Part shown: one piece after another, positions 1-10,633 of the stretch
Numbering within the stretch: the stretch's first letter is position 1
Layout: each line of letters opens with the position of its first letter
DNA from: Macrolepiota albuminosa
Lineage: Eukaryota; Basidiomycota; Agaricomycetes; Agaricales; Agaricaceae
DNA length: 64,000 nt
Direction: 5' to 3'
NCBI GenBank assembly: GCA_027475525.1
Contig: JAMWFC010000067.1
Coordinates: 601,610 to 665,609, forward strand
The notes under the pieces: generated by a model
What the model was told of the DNA's origin: nothing
Databases searched by the model: none
Seen by the model: only the letters and a program-made list of their open reading frames with translations
Position numbers and translations under genes: made by a program

Positions 1-1
1 C

Positions 2-1678
2 AACGAGATCTTCCAAGTCCCCTTCAACTCGCGCAACAAATGGATGCTCACCATGCACACTTCCCCATCTTCCCAAAACTCCGAGAAAAGGGCAAGTGGT
101 ATCATCTTTGTCAAGGGTGCTCCAGACGTCCTTATTCCCAGCTGCACATCCTACTTTTCTGCTCGCACGAACGACGTTAGGCCTTTCGATTCCGCTGCTC
201 GTGCTAACCTCGTTGCGACACAGGAGAAGTGGTCTCGCGCTGGTCAGCGCGTGATCCTCCTCTGCATGCGCGAGTACGTCCCCTACCACGAAGTCGGCAC
301 CAACGATTTCAGCACCGAGGTCACAAAGAAAGGCCTCGAGGAACTCACTGTCGTCGGCATTCTCGGCCTCATGGACCCCCCTCGCGCTGAATCTTCTGGC
401 ACCGTAAAGGACTGCAGGAGAGCAGGTGTTCGTTTCTTCATGGTTACTGGAGACTTTGGCCTTACGGCTGCCGCCATCGCACGTCAAATCGGCATTATCA
501 CCACCCACGCTGAGCCCGATTCCCTGGCCGACGTTGTCAAACAGATGAACGAGATGCCTAGTGGACCTTTGCCCAGTTGCCGTGACCCTGCCAACCGCAT
601 TCAGAAAAGTCTTGTGTTGGAAGGGAAGGATTTGGTTCTTTTCCAGGAGAATCATTGGGACGTGGTTACGCGCTACGAGGAGATTGTGTTCGCCCGGACG
701 ACGCCCGAACAAAAGTTGAGCATCGTCAATGCCTTCCAGAATCGGGACAACGTTGTTGCGGTTACTGGTGATGGCGTTAATGATGCTCCTGCCCTAAAAG
801 CTGCCGACGTTGGTGTCGCTGTCGTCTCCGGAAGCGATGTCGCCATGGAAGCTGCCGATCTCGTCCTGATGGGTAACTTTGACTCGATCGTTGGTGGTAT
901 CCGTCTCGGTCGCTTGGTGTTCCAGAATCTGCAAAAGGTCATCGCTTACCTCTTGCCTGCCGGTAGTTGGTCCGAAGCCTGGCCTGTTATCCTTAATGCT
1001 TACGTTGGTGTCCCCCTTCCGCTTTCTTCGTTCCTCATGATTATCATTTGCTGCTTCACCGATCTTTCGCCTTGCCTCTCGCTCATAATGGAGAAGGAAG
1101 AGTTCGATCTCCTCACGCTCCCTCCGCGCAACCACAAGAAGGACCATCTCATCAACCTGAAGATCTACACTCAGGCCTACTTCTTCATTGGTATGATGGA
1201 GACCGTCATCGCCCACGTGATGTTCTTCCTGTATATGTGGAAGTACGCTCACATCCCCGCACGCGACTTGTTCCTCGCATTCGAGAAGTACTCCGATGGG
1301 TTCTATGGTTATACACAGGAAGAGCTGAACCACTTCAACGCCGTCGGTCAAGGAGTCTACTTCGTCACTGTCGTCATCCTCCAATGGGGTAACCTTCTCT
1401 CCGTCCGTAACAAACGTCTTTCTATCCTCCAAGCCGACCCCATCCGGCCGCAGAGGCGAAACCCATGGATCTTCGCCGGTGCCATCCTCGCATTCCTTAT
1501 TGCGATTTTCGTCACCGAGGTCCGCGGAATCCAGAACTTGTTCGGCACCGCGTCAGTCCCAGTCGAGTTTTGGCTTATCCCACTACCGCTGGCGTTGGGT
1601 ATCCTCTTCATGGATGAGATAAGGAAGTTGTTGGTTAGGACGTTCCCTAAGAGTATCCTCGCGAAAATAGCTTGGTGA
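2..1678 (+). CDS. P-type cation ATPase, Na+/K+-ATPase alpha-like (IIC-type), C-terminal part
   Basis: The frame is open from base 2, so the start, the M1-M4 helices and the phosphorylated-Asp motif lie outside the window; 558 residues are visible without introns. In order: the end of the nucleotide-binding domain with the KGAPDVL motif (about 110-130), the MDPPR hinge (about 370), the TGD motif (about 445), the TGDGVNDAP motif binding the catalytic magnesium (about 765-790), then six membrane segments M5-M10 to the stop. The M5 spacing (Glu before a VPLPL turn) and the late GQGVYF...QWGNL segment resemble animal Na+/K+-ATPase more than fungal ENA pumps. Such enzymes move monovalent cations across the plasma membrane using ATP. 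Oddity: in M6 the first of two usual Asp residues aligns with Cys (codons at 1049-1054), while the second is kept (1061). The gene converges on the next one. Confidence 0.9.
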   Translation, partial: NEIFQVPFNSRNKWMLTMHTSPSSQNSEKRASGIIFVKGAPDVLIPSCTSYFSARTNDVRPFDSAARANLVATQEKWSRAGQRVILLCMREYVPYHEVGTNDFSTEVTKKGLEELTVVGILGLMDPPRAESSGTVKDCRRAGVRFFMVTGDFGLTAAAIARQIGIITTHAEPDSLADVVKQMNEMPSGPLPSCRDPANRIQKSLVLEGKDLVLFQENHWDVVTRYEEIVFARTTPEQKLSIVNAFQNRDNVVAVTGDGVNDAPALKAADVGVAVVSGSDVAMEAADLVLMGNFDSIVGGIRLGRLVFQNLQKVIAYLLPAGSWSEAWPVILNAYVGVPLPLSSFLMIIICCFTDLSPCLSLIMEKEEFDLLTLPPRNHKKDHLINLKIYTQAYFFIGMMETVIAHVMFFLYMWKYAHIPARDLFLAFEKYSDGFYGYTQEELNHFNAVGQGVYFVTVVILQWGNLLSVRNKRLSILQADPIRPQRRNPWIFAGAILAFLIAIFVTEVRGIQNLFGTASVPVEFWLIPLPLALGILFMDEIRKLLVRTFPKSILAKIAW

Positions 1679-1949
1679 TTGATATACTTCGTGAGTTCTG
1701 AAGTTTCATTCTTTCTTAGGGCTTGATCTGATTCGATTGTTTTCTTCAGATCTACTGGCATTTACATCCCATTTTTTCTTATTACGCATATATATTACGA
1801 GAATCATGGTCTCATTACCTGGATAGTCACGCAGTCTTTGATACTAGAAGTCATCATCAATAATGGATTTCTTTTTCCAATCTGACTTGGTGCGATTAAG
1901 GCTGGATCACAACTTCGTATTTAAGTACATTCATACTAAGGCCAGTTCC

Positions 1950-3992
1950 TCAGAAAATCCTTCTACTTCGATCCACTTGTTCTTGTTGCTTAGACTCTTT
2001 GCTCTGTATAGACTCTACAGGTTCGTCCGATGTCGTATCCCCATAATAATACGAATGCACCGAGCATCCAGACGAAGATGATCGCGTAATAAGCGTAGCT
2101 GGACGCTTCGAACGACCGGTGAAAGGTAAGTTCCTTTCCTCCCTCTCGGAAACAGTCGCCATTCGAGAGTCCAGCTTGATCGTACTATGTCGCGAGAGCG
2201 CCGGGAGACGCGGAATGGAAGAAACCGCGGAAGCCATTGAGTAAGCACTGCTTGAGCTTGCAGTTGATAATGCGCTTCGCATACTTGGCTGCCGAAGGCT
2301 TCTGCCATACCTCGACCCCGTGTCACGCACGTGAGTCCGACCGAATCGCGGCGGGGGAGAGATCGAATCGCACAGCGATGCGCGCTTTGTGGACGTCGCA
2401 TCTGTTCGGAGTTCGGAAGCTGGACGGCCATGTTCGTAGCCATCTGCCTCAATGTCATGAAAAAGGACCCGTCCTGTACCGTCACCGCGCTCTTCTAGAG
2501 TCCAGGGCTGACTTACCCTACTGTTACTCCGAGAGATATAGGAGAAAAGAGATCCTCGAGCAGAACTCTGAGGTCGAGTTGAGAGGCCGTCTAAGTTCTT
2601 ATCCTGTCTGTTGATCATCAAGGCAGCCCCAGACGGTAGACTTGCTGCTACTGCATTGAACGCGTCGGTAAAGCCTGACTTGATGGACGCAGTCCAGCTA
2701 CTAGAATCATCTGTGATTATCTCCTCACTGCAATTTTGTGTTCTAACAGGTAGAGGAAGGGTATCCCAGGTTTCTTCGGTGTTTCTAAGCGGTACATTTG
2801 ATCGTGTTCTACCTTCATCAGTTGGTTTCGAAAAGCGAGGCCGAGATTCGAAGTCCGCCGTCCAACCTATGTTACTTGTGAACAGGTTCACAGGCGTCGA
2901 AGCACAGCTCGATGGCGGGGAGATGTCTTCTGGCGTTCGATTAGCAACTTGTAGTGGCCCAAGAGATGAAACGCTGCTGCATCCGTCCAAAGTCCCGTCT
3001 GAAGACATGTTTATATCTCTCATGGTGTGATCAAGATAATATGGAGCTGGGCATGTGACATTGTGCGCCTGAACGGGATATGGCTGGTGCTCATCACATG
3101 GCGCAGGACCGGGGACTAGACTAGAACGCAGCGAGCTGCGCCGATAACTATTCGAACGCTTGGGTTGCCCGACGTCGCGGTCGCCGCACGGTTCCCAAGG
3201 GATGACATCCTGGCTACTTATGTCTTTGGAAGCTGATCTGTCGATCGGCTGCCCAATGAAAATTGCATCCCGGGACGCTTCAAGTGGACATTCTTCTACG
3301 TGATGATTTGCCCATGGAACTATGGGGTTCTCGCGCCTACGTCGTGCGTGCATTCTGAGACGTACTGCCCATGCTATCACTGCTGCAATGAGACCTATAG
3401 CTAGGATGGTTCCAACTATCACCGCAATGTAGAATGGCGCGTGATGACCTCCTTCGGTCACCACGGAGTTGTCATTTGCAGCGGGTGAAGGAGAAGATGA
3501 TGGTACTTGAACGACAGCTTCAGTGACTGTTGTAGCAGGTATTTCGGATACTAGCGCCGATTCTGCAGAAGAATTTTCCCCAGGGGAGGTGAGGGCTGTT
3601 GAGATCGCGGCCGCTAGTGTAACAACTGAAGTCGTTGGGGATGGTACAGTGAAAGGTAAGACAGAAATAGAAGTCGTAGGAGTGACATCAGTAGTTGGAC
3701 TTGGTACTGGTGGATTAAGCAACACGGAGGGCAGAGACGAAGTCGGGGAAATCAGGATCGTAACAGCAGGCTGACTTTGTTGTGATGGCTTCGTTACAAT
3801 TGACGACGGACTCATCTCGACGAGCTGTGGCGCTGTCCGCTGATTGACGGCGGCGGAATCCGTCTGACCGACTGTGGGAGTTGAGATGGAAGTGGACGGG
3901 TTTTCTGCCATGGGCATACGAAGCATTGGTCCATTCCCGTGAGGCAGCGATGTTGTGCTGATGTCCGGTTTCTGTGCCAAACCAAAACTCAT
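1950..3992 (-). CDS. Ser/Thr-rich single-pass membrane protein, uncharacterised
   Basis: A single 680-residue frame. Residues 1-185 are rich in Ser, Thr, Pro and Val, as in an O-glycosylated extracellular stalk. One hydrophobic segment (about 187-210) is followed at once by a basic stop-transfer patch (RLRMHARRRR). The remaining 460 residues are a polar, Ser-rich, low-complexity cytoplasmic tail ending in VDRSRRIF. This architecture (mucin-like ectodomain, one helix, long disordered tail) is common among basidiomycete SKG6/MID2-like surface proteins, but I see no family-defining motif. No N-terminal signal peptide follows the chosen ATG, so either the single helix acts as signal anchor or a signal-peptide exon lies upstream of 3992. 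The orientation follows from the full-length open frame; overlapping frames on the other strand are short. Confidence 0.75.
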   Translation of the reverse strand: MSFGLAQKPDISTTSLPHGNGPMLRMPMAENPSTSISTPTVGQTDSAAVNQRTAPQLVEMSPSSIVTKPSQQSQPAVTILISPTSSLPSVLLNPPVPSPTTDVTPTTSISVLPFTVPSPTTSVVTLAAAISTALTSPGENSSAESALVSEIPATTVTEAVVQVPSSSPSPAANDNSVVTEGGHHAPFYIAVIVGTILAIGLIAAVIAWAVRLRMHARRRRENPIVPWANHHVEECPLEASRDAIFIGQPIDRSASKDISSQDVIPWEPCGDRDVGQPKRSNSYRRSSLRSSLVPGPAPCDEHQPYPVQAHNVTCPAPYYLDHTMRDINMSSDGTLDGCSSVSSLGPLQVANRTPEDISPPSSCASTPVNLFTSNIGWTADFESRPRFSKPTDEGRTRSNVPLRNTEETWDTLPLPVRTQNCSEEIITDDSSSWTASIKSGFTDAFNAVAASLPSGAALMINRQDKNLDGLSTRPQSSARGSLFSYISRSNSRVSQPWTLEERGDGTGRVLFHDIEADGYEHGRPASELRTDATSTKRASLCDSISPPPRFGRTHVRDTGSRYGRSLRQPSMRSALSTASSSSAYSMASAVSSIPRLPALSRHSTIKLDSRMATVSEREERNLPFTGRSKRPATLITRSSSSGCSVHSYYYGDTTSDEPVESIQSKESKQQEQVDRSRRIF

Positions 3993-5297
3993 GGCGCAAG
4001 ATTGAATTTAAAATGGGCTTCCAGAGCAACGAAAGAAGAAACTCGACCTGCGAGGACAGAGAACGTGAAATGGATAAGGGAAAGAGGAATTTGGAGAGCC
4101 CCTAATCTCTTTCCGTCTAACAGTCATTCAATTACTTCCAATTTTTTGTCAGCCACTTACTTCTGTCTAAAATTACCGAAGAACGGATCAAGAAAGACTT
4201 TTTACATTCGAGATCAGCAAGCTATACACCTTTTTGTGTGTACTCTGATTATGACGTTGAACTGAGGTCGTTGTCAGACAACAGCCGTGGCCGTCAAAGG
4301 ATGTTTGGCGGTGTTACATCTGAGGTTTCTCTACATGAGGTGCACCTGTCCGGGAAAGCCGGGTTGTTGGATAACGATCTGAACACCTAGATGGAACAGC
4401 AATGATGAAGAGTAAGGGTTGAGATGAGAAGTAAAGCATAGGAGAAATCGTCACAATTCAAGCTGTCAAAACTATAATCATGATGTTCCTTGAAGTTTCT
4501 CCACTAGCAGTAACCATTTTTGATGGGTTGTGCCGCGACACGTCATTGAAAGAACATTCGCGCTAGCCTTCAAGGACAACGCGGGAAACACCTAGTCCAC
4601 GGTCTACCTTTAAAATAACATGTCTTCTAGTTGTGGATTTATTGTGATGGTCAGAATTCCGGCCATCAAATCCGGACCGGGAACCTAGGGGCTACGCATG
4701 GGTCATCTTTTTCTTTAGAGTCATTTCCCGTCATGTTGTGTGTCCACAAACTAATTTTGTACATCACGAAACACTCGTGTACAGCCCTTCTCTTCGAAGC
4801 CATCGGCGTTCAATTACAGCCGGTCCGTAGGCCAACTTCTTTTTATTTGAGCCTCTGAAGGTCGGTCCATCATATTCAATAACTCGTACTTATGGAGTCG
4901 CTTACTGAGCGAGAGCACAAAGGCTTAGGCCGGAATCAGCCCCCGATGCTTGGGCAGCTCTGGTCTCCCTGTCAGATGTTTCAGTATTACCTGTAATCCC
5001 ACATCATCAGCGGCTACCGATCTAGCCGGATATAACAGGGGACCATCTGCCAGGCTCTCGTGGGTTTCTAAGTGGCAGTACCTGGATGGTGCCTTCCGGT
5101 GTAAGGGTATCTGCCGTTCAATGGTACAGCCCACGCCGAGACTCTAGGGTGTCAATCAATTCAATTCCATCTTGGGACAGATGGTAACAAGGACGCGTCT
5201 TGGGTCGTTTCAAAATGCGCTCCTTCGAGTCACTGCTGTACTATAAGTTAGAGTCCACCTTTCACCGAAATACTCAGTACATCCCTCTTCTTTCACA
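3993..5297. other. Intergenic region, no gene recognised
   Basis: About 1.3 kb between the start of the minus-strand membrane protein and the start of the AMP-ligase gene, so it should hold two divergent promoters. Only short frames occur (75 codons or fewer) with no recognisable protein signature. I see no repeats, tRNA or transposon relic. Confidence 0.6.
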
Positions 5298-7178
5298 ATG
5301 CTTAGGACCCATCTCACTGTCCTGGAGACAAGCGCGTCTCGCTACCCCTCTCTACCAGTTTTCAAGGTTCCCCAACCTAACACATCGCCCGGAAGCGTAG
5401 ACAGATGGGCATCTATCTCTTATAAAGACTTTTTGAGGGACGTAGAGTTTTATGCTCAACACTGGAGACGCGTCTTGACACGCGATGGTGTACCTCCCAA
5501 GTCAGTTATTGGATTATGGTACGTTTCCCGGTCGATGTCCCCTGCATTGTCTGACTCTGCTCACTCTAGGATTGGAGGCTTCGCCTATAGTGATGCTCTC
5601 CATATATATGGTGTCTCAAGAGCAGGCTATATCCCGCAGCTCTTTAGCTTGAGGCTCCCTAACCAGGTCGTCGTCTACGAGCTACTTCACAAGGCTAACG
5701 CCAAAGCCCTCATACATGATGAGACATACACACCCAATCTTAGTGATTGCCCCCTCCCTCTCCACCCATCCTCAGCTTTGACAGTTTCGGAAACTGATGA
5801 TGAGCCATTACCTCCAGTCTCGGTCCCTTCGCCGGAAGAGATTGCTTTCATCTTCCACACAAGTGGTTCTACATCAGGAAGCCCCAAACTTATCCCCTGC
5901 CCTTTCTCATGGCTTGATTCTGCTATCTCTAAGTCGTACCAGATATCTGTTCCACAGTCACCAGAGCGCCAGGATGTCACTGTCTGGTTGTACGTCTTCC
6001 TGTCAGCTGTTGGCGAAAATTTCACAATACTCACGATCTTAACAGGGGGAGCATGTGCCATATCGCTCAAACATTCAGTAAGCTTTTCAGGCACTTGTTT
6101 TCTCACGTACTGACAAAGACGGTGTTCTAGTGCTTTTGGGATCTCTCCAGCATGGGTCGTGTGTCATCCAACCGACTGCCATTCCTTATCCGTCCACAGA
6201 ACTGGTCGACATGATTTATCATGCAGGGCTTAATCGCTTGAATCAGTTCGCTGCTTTTCTTTCTAATCACCTGAAAGCGGCTCGGCTGGATCCGAAACTA
6301 TTGAGTCTGCTGCAAGGTCTGGATGATATAATCTCTACCGGTCTACCATTGCCGCGGGAAGACGAAGAATGGGCTTACAAGAATGGACTCAAACTTCGGG
6401 TACATCTTCTATCACGGCTACACTACAATGTCCGAATACTGATGTCAACCCGTCATTAGAACCTCTTTGGAAGTACTGAGTGTGGTGCCATTCTCCTTTC
6501 TGTGGGCGCGACTGAGCGCAATCCCGGTTTGCTTCGTTCGCTAGATGGATTTAACTATCGTTTCGTATCGACGGCGCCGGACGCCGCAGTCAGTCACCAG
6601 TCGACTGCACGCTTGATGGAACTGATCATTCCTGCTGAATCACCCGATTGTCCTCATCCATCCTTGAGGCATGAAGATGGTGACTTTCATACTGGAGATC
6701 TGTTTCAGGAGGTCTCTCCTGGCCTATTCGCCTTCCGCGGTCGAGACGACGATTGGATCAAGTCAGAAAATAGCTTGCGTTGCGATACAAAGTACGCTTG
6801 AAAGATTGGATTATCCTCGAAAGATTACTGACTAAACATGAACTTGTCTCTAGGGCCATCGAGGACAATGCAATGGCTATGTGTGGAAATATCATTTCCA
6901 ACTGTATCGTAGTGGGCACTGGTCGTCCGTCACCAGTGATGTTCGTCGAACCCGTTTCAGATGTGGATCCCGAAAAAATCAAAAAGGAAATCATTCGCAA
7001 AACAAGGCACTTCCACTCGAGACGCTATCTCCACGAACGTATCACTCTCACTGATATGATTGTCGTTGTTCCACCCCGATCTCTACCCAGGACTGCGACG
7101 AAAGGAAATATCAGACGCAAGGCCGTAGAAGAGGCTTACAAATCTCAAATAGATCAAATTTTCCAGCGTTTGCGCTGA
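5298..7178 (+). CDS. AMP-dependent ligase / acyl-CoA synthetase-like adenylation protein
   Basis: Six exons fit together: 5298-5518, 5570-5989, 6046-6077, 6131-6399, 6460-6791 and 6854-7178. The sum is 1599 nt, giving 532 residues and a stop. All introns are 51-62 bp with GT..AG ends, including a 32-nt micro-exon whose inclusion restores the motif WLGSMCHIAQ. ANL-superfamily motifs appear in order: the A3 P-loop (FHTSGSTSGSPKLIP), NLFGSTECGA (A5), FHTGDLF (A7), the hinge region after FRGRDDDWIK (A8), and the C-terminal RTATKGNIRRK block carrying the catalytic Lys (A10). These enzymes activate a carboxylic acid as acyl-AMP and usually transfer it to CoA or a carrier. No carrier-protein, reductase or condensation domain follows, so it is a stand-alone ligase; the substrate cannot be told from sequence. 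No biosynthetic cluster is visible around it. Confidence 0.88.
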
Positions 7179-7836
7179 AACTTAAAGTCGTATAATTCCC
7201 CCGGCTAATCAATCTGAACACTTACTTCTAATAACGCAAAGAATTATTTATTTATTGGGCTCACTAATTCCCCTTTCGGCTTGTAACCTGTCTCCTAATC
7301 TCATTAGAAGTACTGGCTGTATAATCATCCTTTACTTTACAAATCGTGTATTACCCGATACCTGTATCCTTTACACCCGATATACTTTTGTTAATCTGTA
7401 GACCCGCTACAATACCTCTAATAAATCTGTAACACTCCCGATTTTCGCTCACTCTAAATTTATAAGTATGGGTACGGTTGACGTAGGACTGCTGCAACGA
7501 CACGCATAGATTGACGACGTAAAAATATAATGTTTTGGGTTTTATTTGTATTAATCGATGTAAATTTGACATTTAAAATAATGCCGATTTATTGTGGGTC
7601 TGTCCCTGGCTGGCCTGAATGTAGATGTGTGGCGCCTGTCAAGTAGGAGTGTTTCCATCCATTCAGTTCAGTTTGTGTTGGTCCATCCCTCCTATCAACT
7701 GTCATTTAAAGAAACTCAGTGTCTTGACAGACTTTTGAAACTGGGCGATGCCTTGCGGTTCTACGGCGAGGTACCATGGCTGTTATACTTAATCTATAGA
7801 TACTTATACAAACCGGGCTATGCCATGGAAACGCTC
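7179..7836. other. Convergent intergenic region
   Basis: AT-rich spacer between the 3' ends of the AMP-ligase gene (+) and TDP1 (-). It should contain both polyadenylation regions. No coding signature or repeat seen. Confidence 0.6.
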
Positions 7837-10347
7837 CTAGTCATTCTGGTGATAGATTGATTCTTCCTGAATCTACATACTGTTCAACCTTTCAGCAATA
7901 AATATGATGCAGTGACACCTCACCCAAGGTACATCCCTTGCTGTATACCTCATTGGTGGTCGTTGGAAGCATGCGACCGAATCCGCATGTTTCTTACTGC
8001 TGAGAGGGAAAACGATTCCTAGTTCATAGTTGGATATCTGGAAAGAGAGGCACACCTCACAAGGCAATATCTCAAAAAGGGAAGTTCATACTCACGTTCA
8101 AAACCGGATTAAAGCCCGAACCTGATAAGTTACCCCAAGCCGACGACGTGAAGTTGTGTGATCCGACATACGCCCAACCTACGACAGGCTCAATTATCTC
8201 AATGTCTGAATCGTCCACTGTGTCGGAACCCTGCAGCTGATCCCCTTTAGATGCTTGTTCTAATACTGCGATGATCATCTGTAAGCCGATAGGATAAGGC
8301 TCATAAGTCGCAAGGAACGAAAGAGTACTTCAAAACCTTAGAGTGCATCAAAACCGGGCCGCCCTTGCTCCTGGATTCATAGAAGTGATCCCTCGGGAAG
8401 TTTGTAGCGGCCCACTGACGCCGCTTGCAAAATAAAGTTCCCCCTCCCTGAATTAGTGTCTCGTAAGGTTATGACCAATTCAAAGGTACGAATGCCGAGG
8501 ACTTGACCTGTTCACCTAGAGCAGTTTTCTGAACTGTTGCCTTTGTTGGATATACGATACTGATGGGAGGGTAAGGAAGCTTCTCCCGTCTTTTCTTAGG
8601 TTCATCTAACCAATCCTCAGCCGACTCGCCTCGTGCCGACCAGTAAAACTCATTCAACCACTGCCTTGTGTAAGCACCAATACTTGATCCCTTTACGACG
8701 ACTGAATGGGTGTCTGATCTTCAAAGGACGACATAGACAAACCTGGCATTCGAGAGTGATGTCCTTGGCATTCTTACCTTTTCCGGTCCGCAGCCCCATG
8801 CTCCGGACAACCTGCATGAGCCTCGGGTGACCGGTCCTATACAACATCACGTAAACTTTCGATTCATTGGACTTTCCAGAGGACCATACTTGATAACGGC
8901 AGGCCATCCTTCATGTTTTCCGGATATGGATGGAACGAGGTGAACTGTGACTTTTGACCAGTCCCATCGCATTCTAAGGTCATCAATTGACTTGATCGGT
9001 AGATCTGGGTGCTAGATTATCCTTAGCTGAATACTAAGGTTGTTCGAGAAGAGCTGTGATCTCTAACATTGTCATTAACCAGTGTTCTGAGTGCTGGCTG
9101 TACATGAAGCGAATGAAGAACTCCTTGTAGGACTGTTGGGAAGTCTTGAGGGGCACTTGATCCACGCCGTAGTGGCTCATTTCGTTGTGGGACATCTTGT
9201 AACCAAATCGTCTTGCGTAGATTAAGTGAGTATAGGTCTGAGAGCATCAGAAGAACGTAGATACATTCTCCATGTCACGATAGTCATATGCGATGAGATT
9301 CGCGGTGGACACCACAACGCGCAGACGACCTGTCTTGTAGAACAACTGACAAATAGGTCAGTAATTATCATACTGCAGTCGCAAAGCCCACCCACAAGCA
9401 TGAACTATGGGATTCTGGTTAGTTTATTTGGTCAATGCTTCAACTTGGATCTGACCTTCATGTGCATGCATCCTCGTCCTCCACGAAGGAATGGGGTCGC
9501 CCTTATCCAATTGGGAAAAACATATTTGAGGCTGGCTTCACCCGAAGGATCTGGCTGAGCAACCACAATAACAGGGACAGAAAGATGAAAGAATTCATAT
9601 ATCCACGGGAGATCTAGGGAATATGAAGAGATGATAGCGAAAGCTAGCTCGGATTTCTATTAGAAACCGTTAGTCATCGGCGACGGTATTAGATGTCTAT
9701 AGACCTTTCCCAGAACCTCGGTAAGCCTAAATGTCGGTTTCCCATCCTTCCGAGGTTCAGCGTGTTGAGTAGCAGTCTGTCGTAGTTCACCGTTCCAGAA
9801 AAATTGGTCGATCGTGGAAACATTGGCTGACACTTGTAGCGCTCCAACACAACGCTGCGTAGTTCACCGTTCCAGAAAAATTGGTCGATCGTGGAAACAT
9901 TGGCTGACACTTGTAGCGCTCCAACACAACGCTGCCTAGACAAAGATGTAGAGTCATTAACAGCACGCATTCCGCATGAGCGAGAGATCTGTTGCCTCTT
10001 CGTGGGTGGTCCTCGTAGCTCCTCATCTTCCTCAGCTTCGTCGTCAATGTTGTACTCTTGTCAGGTCTCAAGCGCTTTTGGCGCGCCAGTCGCTCCCTTT
10101 CCATCTGAGCTCGTTCTAGTAAAAAGTCTGACACTCCTGTTCCCGATGCCTCTATTGGAAGTTGTGTCGATGGCTTTGAATAAATATCACTTTGAGTATC
10201 AGTCGGATTTTGTCGGCTTCCACTTGCTGATCTTGAACTGCCAGCCCTATTTGAAGATTCAACCCGTGAAGCAGCCAGAGCTTGCTTAAGTTCAGCTTGA
10301 AATCTAGCGTCCTCTACATCCTCGTTATCATCTTCTATCTCGATCAC
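7837..10347 (-). CDS. TDP1: Tyrosyl-DNA phosphodiesterase 1
   Basis: About a dozen short exons read on the minus strand. TDP1 removes stalled topoisomerase I from DNA 3' ends by hydrolysing the tyrosyl phosphodiester bond, in the nucleus. Both HKD half-sites are visible: GCMHMK (9457-9474), followed by a spliced FMLLFYKTGRLRVVVSTAN block, and PVLMHSK (8337-8354), followed by VGWAYVGSHNFTSSAWG (8120-8180). Other family blocks are FWNGELRQT (about 9780), a PTFRLTEVLG block, IWLQDVP (about 9190) and the C-terminal RPPMRYTARDVPW then IQEES, with the stop at 7837-7839. The acidic N-terminus has a UIM-like AELKQALAAS stretch. Two problems sit in the N-terminal third: a 77-bp tandem duplication (9781-9934) covers the FWNGELR exon, and the frame coding RLARQKRLRPD does not continue directly into the following acidic frame (near 10030-10060). 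A long intron starting at the GTACAA at about 10053 and ending at an AG inside the copy at 9781-9857 could bypass both. The catalytic part looks intact. Confidence 0.85.
9781..9934. repeat. Exact 77-bp tandem duplication (A) in TDP1
   Basis: Positions 9781-9857 and 9858-9934 are identical over 77 bp. The unit lies in the TDP1 exon with the FWNGELR motif; 77 is not a multiple of 3. One of nine duplications of the same length in this window. Confidence 0.97.
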
Positions 10348-10633
10348 TTCGCGATTCCGGTTGGCCTCCTCGAGACTAAGGGCGATTGCCCTGAAGTTTG
10401 GATGAAATAAATATTGGGTTCAAGATCAACATTGATTGCAAAGACAATCCGAACCTCGCCAAATCATCCTCTTCACTCGATTCCATTCGTAACAGTGGCT
10501 TTTGTGTTTACTGTTAGGTGGAGTGGAACAAATTCATCTGCACGTGGCACGTGTGATTCACACGCGACCCTGAACTATTCCCAGGAGGAATTTTTTTAAT
10601 TTAATTTTTCGAATCGAGATAAACTGGTATATT

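Noticed and set aside
794..1432. 212-codon minus-strand frame
   Set aside because: Antisense to the ATPase membrane domain; no motif, highly acidic shadow composition.
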